From Prochlorococcus marinus subsp. marinus str. CCMP1375 (GTDB lineage Bacteria; Cyanobacteriota; Cyanobacteriia; PCC-6307; Cyanobiaceae): DNA of 64,000 nt. Positions 38,664 through 48,354 of this stretch are shown here, one piece after another. The position numbers and the translations under genes were made by a program. The number at the start of each line of letters is the position of its first letter. Within the stretch, counting starts at the first letter, position 1. Below the pieces are notes generated by a model. The model was not told the origin of the DNA and searched no databases. It saw only the letters and a list, made by a program, of their open reading frames with translations. The stretch lies in NCBI RefSeq assembly GCF_000007925.1, contig NC_005042.1, forward strand, positions 992,001 to 1,056,000, written 5' to 3'.

Positions 38664-40031
38664 CTACCCTTTTGCAATAAAGCGATCTGGAAGGATATCA
38701 TTTCGCAATAGATCTTCAGGTAATTCCCTCTTTTGTATTAATTCTGATTCACCATTTCCAACGATAATAGCTGCTGGCTTAGGAATTCGATTGTAATTTG
38801 AGCTCATAGAAAAGTTATATGCGCCTGTTGAAAAGACGCCTAAGACATCTCCACTATTGCTTCGAGGAAGACGAAAGTCCTTCAATAAAACATCTCCAGA
38901 TTCACAATGCTTACCAGCAATAGTTACGACCTCATCTGCTCTAATCAATGGTTTATCAACAAGACAAGCTGAGTATTCGGATTGATATGTAATTGGTCGT
39001 GGATTATCACTCATGCCTCCATCAACTGATAAATAAGTTTTTATTCCTGGGATTTCCTTCCTGGATCCTATTTTATAAAGCGTCAGCCCTGCTGACCCAA
39101 CTATTGAACGGCCAGGTTCGCACATTAATAAAGGGAGATCTAATGATCTTTCTCGACAAGCTTTAACAACAGCTGCTGCGATCACTTCAACCCAATCACT
39201 AATAGAAGGGGGGTCGTCAGAAGCGATATACCTGATACCGAGTCCTCCTCCAAGATTTAACGCATTTAAAGAATGGCCAAGCTTACGACCTGTTTGCAAA
39301 GCACTAGCCATTACATCTGCAAGATCTTTATGAGGTTGTACTTCAAATATTTGAGAGCCAATATGAGCATGCAGACCAATCAATTCACCCCATTCAATAT
39401 CTTTAAATTGCAGAAAAATACTTTCCAATTCATCAGGGTCAAATCCAAACTTGCTATCAATATGACCTGTTTTAATATATTCATGTGTATGACATTCAAT
39501 GCCTGGTGTAAATCTCAGCATAAGTTTAGCTTTTCTCTTGCCAAATGGAACTATTTCTCTTAATTGATCAATATCATATTGATTATCTAAAACGATAATT
39601 ACATCATTTTTATAAGCCATTATCAACTCACTTTTAGATTTGTTATTACCATGAAAAACAATATTTGAACTTTCTACGCCTCCTTTTAGAGCCGTAATCA
39701 ATTCACCTTCCGAGACTACATCTACACCCATTCCCTCAGAAGCAACTATATTACTTATAATTAAAGAGCTGTTCGCTTTTGAAGCATATAAAGGTATTGA
39801 ATCGCCAGGGTAATATTTACTTAATGCATCTTTATACTCTCTACAAGATGTTCTCAATGTCAACTCATCTAAGATATAAAGTGGAGTTCCATATTTCTCA
39901 GCAAGGCTGCTTAACAAGCATCCCCCAATACTTAGTCTTTCCTGCGAGTCCAATGCTGCTGTTATTGGAGCAATATTTCTATTAGGACTTGATTTATCCT
40001 GATCTTTTTCAAAAGGTCTCAAAATAGCCAT
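38664..40031 (-). CDS. lysA: Diaminopimelate decarboxylase
   Basis: A 455-residue PLP enzyme for the last step of lysine synthesis, using the same meso-diaminopimelate that goes into peptidoglycan. The PLP Lys is in LYASKANSS, the phosphate-binding Gly-rich loop is LNLGGGLGIRY, and the C-terminal block ESGDVLLKD with the active-site Cys (HCESGD) is intact. The first 25 or so residues are poorly conserved and the true start may be somewhat later. It is the first gene of the minus-strand cluster and divergent from rimI with a 72-base gap. Confidence 0.95.
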   Translation of the reverse strand: MAILRPFEKDQDKSSPNRNIAPITAALDSQERLSIGGCLLSSLAEKYGTPLYILDELTLRTSCREYKDALSKYYPGDSIPLYASKANSSLIISNIVASEGMGVDVVSEGELITALKGGVESSNIVFHGNNKSKSELIMAYKNDVIIVLDNQYDIDQLREIVPFGKRKAKLMLRFTPGIECHTHEYIKTGHIDSKFGFDPDELESIFLQFKDIEWGELIGLHAHIGSQIFEVQPHKDLADVMASALQTGRKLGHSLNALNLGGGLGIRYIASDDPPSISDWVEVIAAAVVKACRERSLDLPLLMCEPGRSIVGSAGLTLYKIGSRKEIPGIKTYLSVDGGMSDNPRPITYQSEYSACLVDKPLIRADEVVTIAGKHCESGDVLLKDFRLPRSNSGDVLGVFSTGAYNFSMSSNYNRIPKPAAIIVGNGESELIQKRELPEDLLRNDILPDRFIAKG

Positions 40032-40103
40032 GACAAAACTAAAAGGTTTTAAGGTTTAACTTTTTCATTCACTACTAAATTTAATCATGCAGCCTGAAAA
40101 AAC

Positions 40104-40565
40104 ATGCAAAAATTAGATTTATATCTGCAGACAAAAGTAATAACGATAGGGATCCGAGACCTAAAACGCTGTATTGACCTTGATTTAAAAACACTTAATG
40201 GAATCTGGAATAATACTCAATGGGAAAAGGAATTGACTGATCCTAATAGAATTTGCCTAGGAATAGTTAAAGGTACAGATTTACTTGCTCTTGCTACAGG
40301 CTGGCTAATAATGAGTGATTTAAATATAACCTTTTTAGCAGTGGACCCACTTTACCAAAGACTAGGTTTAGGAATAAGGGTACTCTCAGAGTTAATAAAT
40401 AAAGCAAAGAAATCTGGCATGAAAATTGCTACTATTGATGCAAAAGAAACAAATATCGCAGCCAAGGCACTATATAAGAAAATGGATTTTGAAGAAGTAA
40501 GATGTAGATATAATTTATACAAAGATGGCAATAATGCGATAATCTATCAGCGCCTTTTTTATTAA
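40104..40565 (+). CDS. rimI: RimI-type ribosomal protein alanine N-acetyltransferase (GNAT)
   Basis: A 153-residue GNAT acetyltransferase. The acyl-CoA loop is YQRLGLGIRVL (QxxGxG) after the strand FLAVDPL, and the C-terminal half has the helix-strand AAKALYKKMDFEEV. The order of these parts matches RimI, which acetylates the N-terminus of ribosomal protein S18, though other N-terminal acetyltransferases look alike. It is divergent from lysA and 192 bases upstream of clpC on the same strand. Confidence 0.75.
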   Translation: MQKLDLYLQTKVITIGIRDLKRCIDLDLKTLNGIWNNTQWEKELTDPNRICLGIVKGTDLLALATGWLIMSDLNITFLAVDPLYQRLGLGIRVLSELINKAKKSGMKIATIDAKETNIAAKALYKKMDFEEVRCRYNLYKDGNNAIIYQRLFY

Positions 40566-40757
40566 TTAGCCCCCTAAAGTATTGTCAGCAAAGTGAAGAG
40601 TCTGGAATTTAATATGATTTTAAAGTCCTAGAAAAAACCTAAGGAGAAGAGCTGAATTTCATTTTAAGCAAGATTACGGTTTATACGAAAGCTCACTTAT
40701 AACACAAACTCATCTCAATCCTGATAAATTAGAGTAAATGAACCAGGCTGAGACCAT

Positions 40758-43328
40758 ATGTTTGAAAGGTTTACCGAAAAAGCCATCAAGGTGATCATGT
40801 TGGCCCAAGAGGAGGCTAGAAGACTTGGTCACAATTTTGTTGGAACCGAACAAATACTCCTGGGATTAATAGGAGAGGGGACTGGAGTTGCAGCAAAGGT
40901 TTTAAAATCAATGGGAGTTAATTTAAAAGATTCCAGAGTAGAAGTTGAAAAAATAATTGGTCGTGGATCTGGCTTTGTTGCTGTAGAAATACCTTTTACA
41001 CCTCGTGCGAAAAGAGTCCTAGAGCTTTCTTTAGAAGAAGCTCGACAACTTGGACACAATTACATTGGAACGGAGCATCTTCTACTTGGGCTAATTAGAG
41101 AAGGGGAAGGAGTAGCAGCAAGAGTTCTTGAAAATCTTGGAGTTGACCTTACAAAAGTAAGAACACAGGTAATTAGAATGCTTGGCGAAACAGCAGAAGT
41201 TTCAGCAGGCGGAGGATCAGGCAAAGGTTCAATAAAAACAGCAACACTCGACGAATTTGGTACAAATCTCACTAAATTAGCAAGCGAATCTAAACTTGAT
41301 CCTGTCGTTGGTCGCCATGATGAGATAGATAGGGTTATACAAATACTCGGAAGAAGAACAAAAAACAATCCAGTACTTATTGGAGAGCCTGGGGTAGGTA
41401 AAACAGCTATTGCGGAAGGATTAGCTCAACGCATTCAACAAGGCGATATACCAGATATTTTGGAAGAGAAGCGAGTGTTAACTCTTGATATAGGTTTACT
41501 TGTAGCAGGAACTAAATACCGTGGGGAATTCGAAGAAAGATTAAAAAAAATAATGGAAGAAATAAAATCAGCCGGCAATGTAATTTTGGTTATCGATGAA
41601 GTTCATACTTTAATAGGTGCGGGGGCCGCTGAAGGTGCAATTGATGCAGCAAATATTCTTAAGCCTGCATTAGCAAGAGGTGAACTTCAATGCATAGGTG
41701 CAACTACTCTTGATGAATATAGAAAACATATAGAAAGAGACGCCGCTCTAGAAAGACGCTTTCAACCGGTTATGATTGGCGAGCCTTCAATAGAAGACAC
41801 AATCGAAATACTGAAGGGCCTAAGAGAACGTTACGAACAACATCACAGATTAAAAATTACTGATGAAGCCTTAAATGCGGCTGCAAATCTTGGTGACAGA
41901 TATATTTCCGATAGATTTCTTCCAGACAAAGCAATAGATCTAATAGATGAAGCTGGAAGTAGAGTTAGACTTCTTAATTCTAAATTACCTCCAGAAGCAA
42001 AACAAGTTGACAAGGAATTAAGAAAAGTACAAAAAGAAAAAGAAGAAGCTGTAAGAGATCAAGATTTCACAAAAGCAGGAGAGCTTAGAGAAAAAGAAGT
42101 TGAACTAAGAGATAAAATAAGATCTATTCTAGATAATTCAAAACAAGATTCATCTAACTCTAAAAATGATTCTGAAGATGTAGCGTTAGTAAAAAATGAT
42201 GAATCAAAGAATGAAATTAATAATTCAACCAAAGAAGAAATTAATCAAACCATGCCTATGGTGAATGAAGAAGATATAGCTCATATAGTTGCCTCTTGGA
42301 CTGGTGTGCCGGTTCAGAAATTAACAGAAAGTGAGTCCGTCAAACTGCTAAATATGGAAGATACATTGCACCAAAGACTAATAGGCCAAGATGAAGCTGT
42401 TAAATCAGTATCAAAAGCAATAAGAAGAGCACGAGTTGGTCTTAAAAACCCAAACAGACCTATTGCTAGTTTCATATTCTCAGGACCTACAGGAGTAGGA
42501 AAAACAGAATTAACCAAAGCATTGGCAGCCTATTTCTTTGGCAGTGAAGAAGCCATGATAAGGCTAGACATGTCAGAGTTTATGGAAAGACATACTGTTA
42601 GTAAATTAATAGGATCCCCTCCTGGATATGTTGGTTTCAATGAAGGAGGACAACTTACAGAGGCTGTTAGAAGAAGGCCATATACAGTTGTACTTTTTGA
42701 TGAAATAGAAAAAGCTCATCCAGATGTCTTTAATCTACTTCTACAGTTACTAGAAGAAGGCAGACTAACAGATTCGAAAGGTAGAACAGTAGATTTTAAA
42801 AATACACTTATAATAATGACTTCAAATATCGGCTCAAAAGTTATAGAAAAAGGTGGTGGCGGTTTAGGGTTTGAAATGGCCGGAGAGAGCGTTGAGGATA
42901 GTCAATATAATAGAATTAAATCTCTAGTAAATGAAGAGCTTAAGCAATACTTTAGACCTGAGTTTCTAAATAGATTGGATGAAATAATTGTCTTCAGACA
43001 ATTAACCCGAATGGAAGTAAAAGATATTGCAGAAATAATGTTAAAAGAAGTCTTCTCAAGAATAAAAGATAAAGGTATTACCTTATCAGTATCTGAAGCA
43101 TTTAAAGAAAGGTTAGTCGAAGAAGGATATAACCCTTCCTATGGTGCAAGGCCTCTTCGACGAGCAGTAATGAGACTTCTGGAAGATAGTCTTGCTGAAG
43201 AGGTTCTTTCAGGGAAGATCAAAGATGGTGATCAAGCAGAAGTAGATATTGATGAGAATAAGAATGTAATTGTAAAGCATATAGACAAGAATTCTAATAA
43301 GCCAGAACTTGCAACAGCAGGTATATAA
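40758..43328 (+). CDS. clpC: ClpC, Hsp100 ATPase of the Clp protease
   Basis: An 856-residue Hsp100 that feeds proteins to ClpP-type proteases. The N-terminus [20 protein letters not shown] is the cyanobacterial ClpC signature, with two Clp-N repeats (about 5-145), a first AAA+ domain (Walker A GEPGVGKT), a short UVR-type middle segment (about 425-460, [15 protein letters not shown]) that marks ClpC, and a second AAA+ domain (GPTGVGKT). An Asn/Ser/Lys-rich insert lies around 465-500. The ATG at 40758 gives the conserved start; an ATG at 40738 is out of frame. Confidence 0.96.
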   Translation: MFERFTEKAIKVIMLAQEEARRLGHNFVGTEQILLGLIGEGTGVAAKVLKSMGVNLKDSRVEVEKIIGRGSGFVAVEIPFTPRAKRVLELSLEEARQLGHNYIGTEHLLLGLIREGEGVAARVLENLGVDLTKVRTQVIRMLGETAEVSAGGGSGKGSIKTATLDEFGTNLTKLASESKLDPVVGRHDEIDRVIQILGRRTKNNPVLIGEPGVGKTAIAEGLAQRIQQGDIPDILEEKRVLTLDIGLLVAGTKYRGEFEERLKKIMEEIKSAGNVILVIDEVHTLIGAGAAEGAIDAANILKPALARGELQCIGATTLDEYRKHIERDAALERRFQPVMIGEPSIEDTIEILKGLRERYEQHHRLKITDEALNAAANLGDRYISDRFLPDKAIDLIDEAGSRVRLLNSKLPPEAKQVDKELRKVQKEKEEAVRDQDFTKAGELREKEVELRDKIRSILDNSKQDSSNSKNDSEDVALVKNDESKNEINNSTKEEINQTMPMVNEEDIAHIVASWTGVPVQKLTESESVKLLNMEDTLHQRLIGQDEAVKSVSKAIRRARVGLKNPNRPIASFIFSGPTGVGKTELTKALAAYFFGSEEAMIRLDMSEFMERHTVSKLIGSPPGYVGFNEGGQLTEAVRRRPYTVVLFDEIEKAHPDVFNLLLQLLEEGRLTDSKGRTVDFKNTLIIMTSNIGSKVIEKGGGGLGFEMAGESVEDSQYNRIKSLVNEELKQYFRPEFLNRLDEIIVFRQLTRMEVKDIAEIMLKEVFSRIKDKGITLSVSEAFKERLVEEGYNPSYGARPLRRAVMRLLEDSLAEEVLSGKIKDGDQAEVDIDENKNVIVKHIDKNSNKPELATAGI

Positions 43329-43362
43329 AATTTTTATTAATAAGAATTAGCTTAAAATAGAT

Positions 43363-44496
43363 ATGCAAAATACAAATTTTTTGCAGAATATATCTCCTGA
43401 GAGAGTTATTAGAGGTGAAAGTGCTTGGGAAGAAGGCAAGAGTCTGATTCAATCAATATGTAAGAAGCCTCTCTTCTTAGGAAGAAGTCATTCCACCTCT
43501 AAATTAAGATCAATGTTGGAGAAAGATCTTATCAATATTGGCATAAATATAGTTCACGCTGAACTTGAATATGATTGTTGTGATGTTGACTTAAATCGTA
43601 TATATCAATTATGTAAGGATTGTTCTTGTGATGGAATAATTGCTTCTGGTGGAGGGAAAGTTTTAGATGCAGGAAAATTAATCGCTAACAATTTAAACTT
43701 ACCTTGTATAACGGTTCCACTTAGTGCTTCAACTTGTGCAGGCTGGACTGCACTAGCAAATATTTATTCAAAAAAGGGGGCATTTATTAAAGATCAAACT
43801 TTAAATAACTGTCCTAAATTATTAATATTTGACTATTCTCTTGTAAGAAAAGCACCCAATAGACTTCTTGCTAGTGGTATTGCTGACGCACTTGCAAAAT
43901 GGTATGAGGCATCTCTTAGCAATGCAGGTTCTAATGATGCTCTCGTACAGCAAGCTGTTCAAATGGCAAGAGTGTTAAGAGATCAATTGTTAATAGATGG
44001 CTTTAATGCATTACAAAATCCATATAGTTCTTCATGGATAAGAGTTGCAGAAAGTTGTTCTCTTACAGCCGGACTCATTGGTGGAGTAGGTGGTGCAAAA
44101 TGTAGAACAGCAGCCGCGCATGCTGTTCACAATGGTCTAACACAATTAGACTTTACACAAAAGGCTCTTCACGGGGAACTCGTTGGGTTTGGCATATTAG
44201 TTCAACTAAGAATTGAGGAGAAGTTATTAGGTAATCAGTTAGCATTGCAAGCAAAGAATCAATTAATAACATTATTAAAAGAATTAAATCTTCCTACTAA
44301 TCTTAAATCTCTAGGAATTAATTTAACAACTAAGAAAGAACTAGAAATGGCCTGTATATTTTCTTGTAGAGATGACTCTGATATTCATAATTTACCATTC
44401 AAAGTAGATAAAGAAACACTTATGGAAGCAATTTTAGAAACAGATAGAATAGAGATTGAAAAAATTTCTCCTAGAGGAACCATTTTCAACTGCTAA
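43363..44496 (+). CDS. GldA-like iron-containing alcohol dehydrogenase family protein
   Basis: A 377-residue protein with the glycerol-dehydrogenase layout: NAD-binding GGGKVLDAGK loop, the segment TVPLSASTCAG, then metal ligands Asp in SGIADALAKW, His in AAAHAVHNGL and His in LHGELVGFG. All three ligand positions are kept, so a metal-dependent NAD dehydrogenase is likely. Marine picocyanobacteria are not known for glycerol use, so the substrate stays open. It lies 34 bases after clpC. Confidence 0.8.
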   Translation: MQNTNFLQNISPERVIRGESAWEEGKSLIQSICKKPLFLGRSHSTSKLRSMLEKDLINIGINIVHAELEYDCCDVDLNRIYQLCKDCSCDGIIASGGGKVLDAGKLIANNLNLPCITVPLSASTCAGWTALANIYSKKGAFIKDQTLNNCPKLLIFDYSLVRKAPNRLLASGIADALAKWYEASLSNAGSNDALVQQAVQMARVLRDQLLIDGFNALQNPYSSSWIRVAESCSLTAGLIGGVGGAKCRTAAAHAVHNGLTQLDFTQKALHGELVGFGILVQLRIEEKLLGNQLALQAKNQLITLLKELNLPTNLKSLGINLTTKKELEMACIFSCRDDSDIHNLPFKVDKETLMEAILETDRIEIEKISPRGTIFNC

Positions 44497-44508
44497 AAAT
44501 TATTAGTA

Positions 44509-45390
44509 ATGATCAAAGAAGTGTCCAATACATTTATGGAATTAAATAAGGTTAAAAATTCTTTAATAGATCCACTGGCCGTTAAATTAACTGAATCTGT
44601 TAATTGGCTATATATAGATGGGGTATCTGAAAATACCTCTGATGTTTATCCAATATCAATTATTGGAGAAGGGCCGCCAATATTACTTCTTCATGGTTTC
44701 GATAGTTGCTTTATGGAATACCGAAGATTAGCGCCTTATCTAAATGGAAGATTCAAACTAATAATACCTGATCTTTATGGATTCGGATTCTGCCCTAGGC
44801 CAAAAAAGGGAACCTATGGAATTAAGCCTATTATTAATCATCTAATTAAACTATTAAAAACACTAAAATACACTTCAGGGGTAGGTCTTATTGGTGCATC
44901 TATGGGCGGAGGAATAGCTCTGCAGTTTGCAAGAGAATATCCTTCAATTATAAATAAGATTTTGTTATTATCCCCCGCAGGAATACTGGGTGAGCCAAAG
45001 CCCATTCCTCCTCCATTAGATTCATTAGGTGCGTGTTTCTTAAAACAATCTTTTGTGAGAACAATGCTATGCAAGCAAGCATTTTCAAATCCAATTCATG
45101 CCGGAAAAGCTGAAATACAAATTGCTTCAATTCATACAAACGTTCCTGGATGGAAAAGATCACTTGCAGCATTTGCTCGAGAAGGAGGTATAGCAAATTG
45201 CGGACTGCCACTTCCAGAACAACCTCTAAGTATTATTTGGGGAGAAAATGACAGAATACTTAGTAAAGCACTAAGAAACAATTGCATAGAGCTCTTGAAT
45301 TGTTCACACAAAAGGCTTGAAAAATGTGGTCATTTACCTCATATAGATAAACCAGATTTAGTTGCATCACATTGGGAAGAGTACGATTGA
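44509..45390 (+). CDS. Alpha/beta-fold hydrolase
   Basis: A 293-residue hydrolase. The oxyanion HG motif is LLHGFDSC, the nucleophile elbow is GASMGGG, the acid candidate is Asp in GENDRIL and the His is in KCGHLPHID, so the triad looks complete. The usual relatives are cofactor-free esterases, epoxide or ring-cleavage hydrolases. The substrate cannot be told. It is 12 bases after the GldA-like gene and 3 bases before the DUF2993 gene, so these three are probably co-transcribed. Confidence 0.82.
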   Translation: MIKEVSNTFMELNKVKNSLIDPLAVKLTESVNWLYIDGVSENTSDVYPISIIGEGPPILLLHGFDSCFMEYRRLAPYLNGRFKLIIPDLYGFGFCPRPKKGTYGIKPIINHLIKLLKTLKYTSGVGLIGASMGGGIALQFAREYPSIINKILLLSPAGILGEPKPIPPPLDSLGACFLKQSFVRTMLCKQAFSNPIHAGKAEIQIASIHTNVPGWKRSLAAFAREGGIANCGLPLPEQPLSIIWGENDRILSKALRNNCIELLNCSHKRLEKCGHLPHIDKPDLVASHWEEYD

Positions 45391-45393
45391 TTA

Positions 45394-46032
45394 ATGAATA
45401 ATTTTTTGAGTAATCAATTGTCTATTGAAAGAGTTATAGAAATAGGTCTGATTTACTGGATAAAAAGTAAGTGTCAATCAATTGATGAAATAGAATTAAA
45501 AATAATAGGTCTTAAGTTAAATCCATTTGGCAGTGAAGTTGAAAAGCTAATAATAAAAGGGAAAAATATTAATTTCAGAAATTTACCTATTCAAGAGCTG
45601 AAACTAGAAACAAATAAAATAAAGCTGGCGCTAAATATAATGAATAAAAAAACTGATTTAGTTACAATTAAAAACGAATTTAATATTTCTGGTCAATTAT
45701 CGGCAACTCAGAAACAACTTAATCAAATATTTATCTCTGAGGAATGGGGTTGGTTAGGAGATTGGATCACACAAACTTTTTTCGATGATGAAAAATTTTC
45801 TGAGCTGTATATTAATAATAATCTCTTTCGAGTAAAAGCATTTAATGAATCAAGGTCTCAATCAAAAGAGAAGATATTAATATTAAAATCAATTAGAGGT
45901 AAAGCAATCCTTCAAGAAAAAGAAAGCTCTCAAGGGAAGGAGTTCCCTATGGATAAATCAATATATATTAAACAATTATTTATCAAGGATAGCAAACTTT
46001 ATATTGATATAATCTCAAAAGTTATTCCTTAA
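45394..46032 (+). CDS. DUF2993 (LmeA-like) protein
   Basis: A 212-residue protein with the repeating beta pattern of DUF2993: the segment VEKLIIKGKNINFRNLPIQELKLE is typical, followed by TQKQLNQIF, and a closing DSKLYIDII strand. The family is related to phospholipid-binding LmeA of actinobacteria and is common in cyanobacteria. There is no obvious signal peptide; the N-terminal helix is only mildly hydrophobic. Its stop shares the sequence TTAA with the stop of the convergent cdsA. Confidence 0.7.
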   Translation: MNNFLSNQLSIERVIEIGLIYWIKSKCQSIDEIELKIIGLKLNPFGSEVEKLIIKGKNINFRNLPIQELKLETNKIKLALNIMNKKTDLVTIKNEFNISGQLSATQKQLNQIFISEEWGWLGDWITQTFFDDEKFSELYINNNLFRVKAFNESRSQSKEKILILKSIRGKAILQEKESSQGKEFPMDKSIYIKQLFIKDSKLYIDIISKVIP

Positions 46033-46919
46033 CCAAGCAAAGAAGGTAAAATAAATTTAATTAAATAGTAAATAATGGAAGGAGTAAATAAATAACTGTC
46101 TATACGGTCTAAAATGCCTCCGTGGCCAGGCAAAGCATTTCCAGAGTCCTTTAATCCTGCATCTCTTTTCATCATCGATTCAATCAAATCACCAACTATT
46201 GAAAGCAAGCCAACTAATGCACCAAGAATTGCCCCAAATAATAAGCCCCAAAAATCAAATTTAATAAATATAGCTGAAATAATACCTATTAAAACAGAAC
46301 AAAGCAAACCACAAATAGCTCCTTCAATTGTTTTTAGTGGCGATATTAAAGATAAAGGATGCTTACCTAAAATCCTACCAAAGTAATAAGACCCAATATC
46401 AGATGCTACAATCATAAAACAAGTAATGAGCGTAACTGTCATCCCTAATGTAAAAATATTTGGATGATTAATTGACATTAGTTTTATTGAGGCATTTAAA
46501 TCATAGTCAGAAAGTCCTCGTAATCTTATCCAATAACTAGGAAGAAAGCCTAAATAAAAAAGTCCAAAAATTGATGCTGCAATATCTGAAATAGATCCTG
46601 GGACTGGTTGTAAAAGTAACCATCCACAAATAGCTGCTCCTGCAATAGCTAATACTGCACTTGCAATCTCTGGAGGAAAAGTTCCTTGAATTTCAAAATA
46701 AGTTGTAAACAAAAGTATTTGACATGCCAGAAGAGTAGTTTTGGTAGCAGGTCTAATACCTGCAAACTCTGTTATTCGAAAATACTCAATAAGTGCCAAA
46801 TGAATTATTAAACCAAGTGCAAATGTAAACCAAAACCCTCCAATACCAACAACTAAAAGACCAAAAGTGCCGGCAAACATACCGCTAACAATTCTTTTAC
46901 TATAAAAAGCTTGGGTCAT
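46029..46919 (-). CDS. cdsA: Phosphatidate cytidylyltransferase (CDP-diglyceride synthase)
   Basis: A 296-residue integral membrane enzyme with about eight hydrophobic helices. The C-terminal signature SMMKRDAGLKDSGNALPGHGG with DRIDS following is complete (S-x(2)-K-R-x(4)-K-D-x(6)-PGHGG-x(2)-DR-x-D). It makes CDP-diacylglycerol from phosphatidic acid and CTP for phosphatidylglycerol synthesis. Its ATG overlaps the stop of the upstream PLP gene by one base in TAATG, indicating coupled translation. Confidence 0.95.
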   Translation of the reverse strand: MTQAFYSKRIVSGMFAGTFGLLVVGIGGFWFTFALGLIIHLALIEYFRITEFAGIRPATKTTLLACQILLFTTYFEIQGTFPPEIASAVLAIAGAAICGWLLLQPVPGSISDIAASIFGLFYLGFLPSYWIRLRGLSDYDLNASIKLMSINHPNIFTLGMTVTLITCFMIVASDIGSYYFGRILGKHPLSLISPLKTIEGAICGLLCSVLIGIISAIFIKFDFWGLLFGAILGALVGLLSIVGDLIESMMKRDAGLKDSGNALPGHGGILDRIDSYLFTPSIIYYLIKFILPSLLG

Positions 46920-48316
46920 TAAGAAATTACCTTTATTTCAGAAGGAATTTGAGTAGGCCAGAAGTTCCTTTGTTCAATCATCCAGTCAATTCGATTCTGA
47001 TCAAGCAACTCTCCCGGAAATAGTATTGGTATGCCTGGTGGATAAGGTGAAATTAAATCAGAGGAGATTCGCCCAATGGAATCCTCAAGAGGAACCTTTA
47101 CAGTATCAGCGATAAAAGCAGATAGACATGAGGTCCCCAAGATAGTAATTAAAGGGAAGTTAGGCTTAGTGAATGGTGGAAAAGTTTTTCTCTCCAGGTT
47201 GGATGAAAGAAGTTCATCCCAATAATTCTTCATGACTTTTGTAAGACCTCTCTGAATAGCAAAACCAAGGCAGAAAGTAATTGTTCCAGGCTCAGGCAAT
47301 TCAGCAATCATTCCTTTGCTAATTAGCCAAGAATCGGCTTCCATTCCATTGATTCCTATAGAAGCAGTATGAAGGATAAGCTTTAAAGGATCTTGATTTT
47401 CAAGTAAAGGCAATCCTTCCTGACGAAGCTGAATATTAAGTTCTCTGGCTTTGCTAATTATTTTTTTAAGTTTTTGCTTGCCCTGCAAACTTGTCAATTC
47501 AGCTATAGCTGCTTCGCAAGAAGCAAGCAATAAAGCACTTGGACTTGTAGTTTGCAAAATAACAATACTTCTTTCTATTTGATCTGGATCTACCAGATTC
47601 CCTTGCCACCAAAGAGCTGCTGTCTGAACAAGCCCATTTGCTGATTTATGCAAAGAATGCACAACAAGATCTGCTCCTGCTTGCAATCCTGATTCTGGCA
47701 ATGAATCGTCTGCATTTGATGAGAAATAAGCTCCGTGAGCTTCATCAATCAGAACAGGCCAGTTCTTCTCATGAAGTAAAGTAATAAAAGGTTTTAGATC
47801 AACTGCATAGCCTTGATAGAAAGGATTAGTTAAAACAACAGCAGAAATCTCAACGTTTTCTTTTTCAATAGCTTGTAAAACACTCTTAAACCAAGAAATA
47901 TTTGGCGGGACGAAATGGCCTCTATCTTCTAAAAATGGTAAGTCAAATAATACTGGATTCATATCTCCCAACAAACATGCGTTAATGATGCATTTATGAA
48001 TATTTCTAGGCATTAAAACTGACTGTTTAGGTTTTACTAATGCAAGAAGTGCAGCCTGCAATAAACCCGTTGCTCCATTAACTCCGTACCAACCTTTTTT
48101 TGCACCAATAGCCAAAGCTGATTCTTGTTGACTAATTTGTATTTCCCCCTCTAGTGATGTTGGACCTCCAATGTCAGGTAATTCAGGTAAATCCCAAATA
48201 CCTGGCTTATTTCTTAGCAACCTCCGTATTTCCATGGGCAACGATTTTCCTCTAGCATGGGCTGGCAAAAACAGATTATTACCACGTCTAAAAGTAAGCA
48301 GGCTAGTTATCCGCAT
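46919..48316 (-). CDS. Orn/Lys/Arg decarboxylase-like PLP enzyme
   Basis: A 465-residue fold-type I PLP protein. The N-terminus with FFLPAHARGK-like sequence and the early RLLRNKPGIWDLPELPDIGGP is typical of the Orn/Lys/Arg decarboxylase family; the cofactor Asp-His region is IDEAHGAYF and the PLP Lys is in HSLHKSANG. The C-terminal decarboxylase domain follows with PYPPGIPILFPGE. Real activity (arginine, lysine or ornithine decarboxylase) cannot be chosen from sequence. It is divergent from the ABC1 kinase with a gap of only 38 bases. Confidence 0.85.
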   Translation of the reverse strand: MRITSLLTFRRGNNLFLPAHARGKSLPMEIRRLLRNKPGIWDLPELPDIGGPTSLEGEIQISQQESALAIGAKKGWYGVNGATGLLQAALLALVKPKQSVLMPRNIHKCIINACLLGDMNPVLFDLPFLEDRGHFVPPNISWFKSVLQAIEKENVEISAVVLTNPFYQGYAVDLKPFITLLHEKNWPVLIDEAHGAYFSSNADDSLPESGLQAGADLVVHSLHKSANGLVQTAALWWQGNLVDPDQIERSIVILQTTSPSALLLASCEAAIAELTSLQGKQKLKKIISKARELNIQLRQEGLPLLENQDPLKLILHTASIGINGMEADSWLISKGMIAELPEPGTITFCLGFAIQRGLTKVMKNYWDELLSSNLERKTFPPFTKPNFPLITILGTSCLSAFIADTVKVPLEDSIGRISSDLISPYPPGIPILFPGELLDQNRIDWMIEQRNFWPTQIPSEIKVIS

Positions 48317-48354
48317 AGAATCGCCTTTAATGCCTGAGAGACCAATGCTCTACT

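Noticed and set aside
40600-40757. Possible tiny gene with an AAGGAG site between rimI and clpC
   Set aside because: The frame after the SD begins with CTG and stops after 17 codons with no recognisable sequence; more likely the clpC leader.
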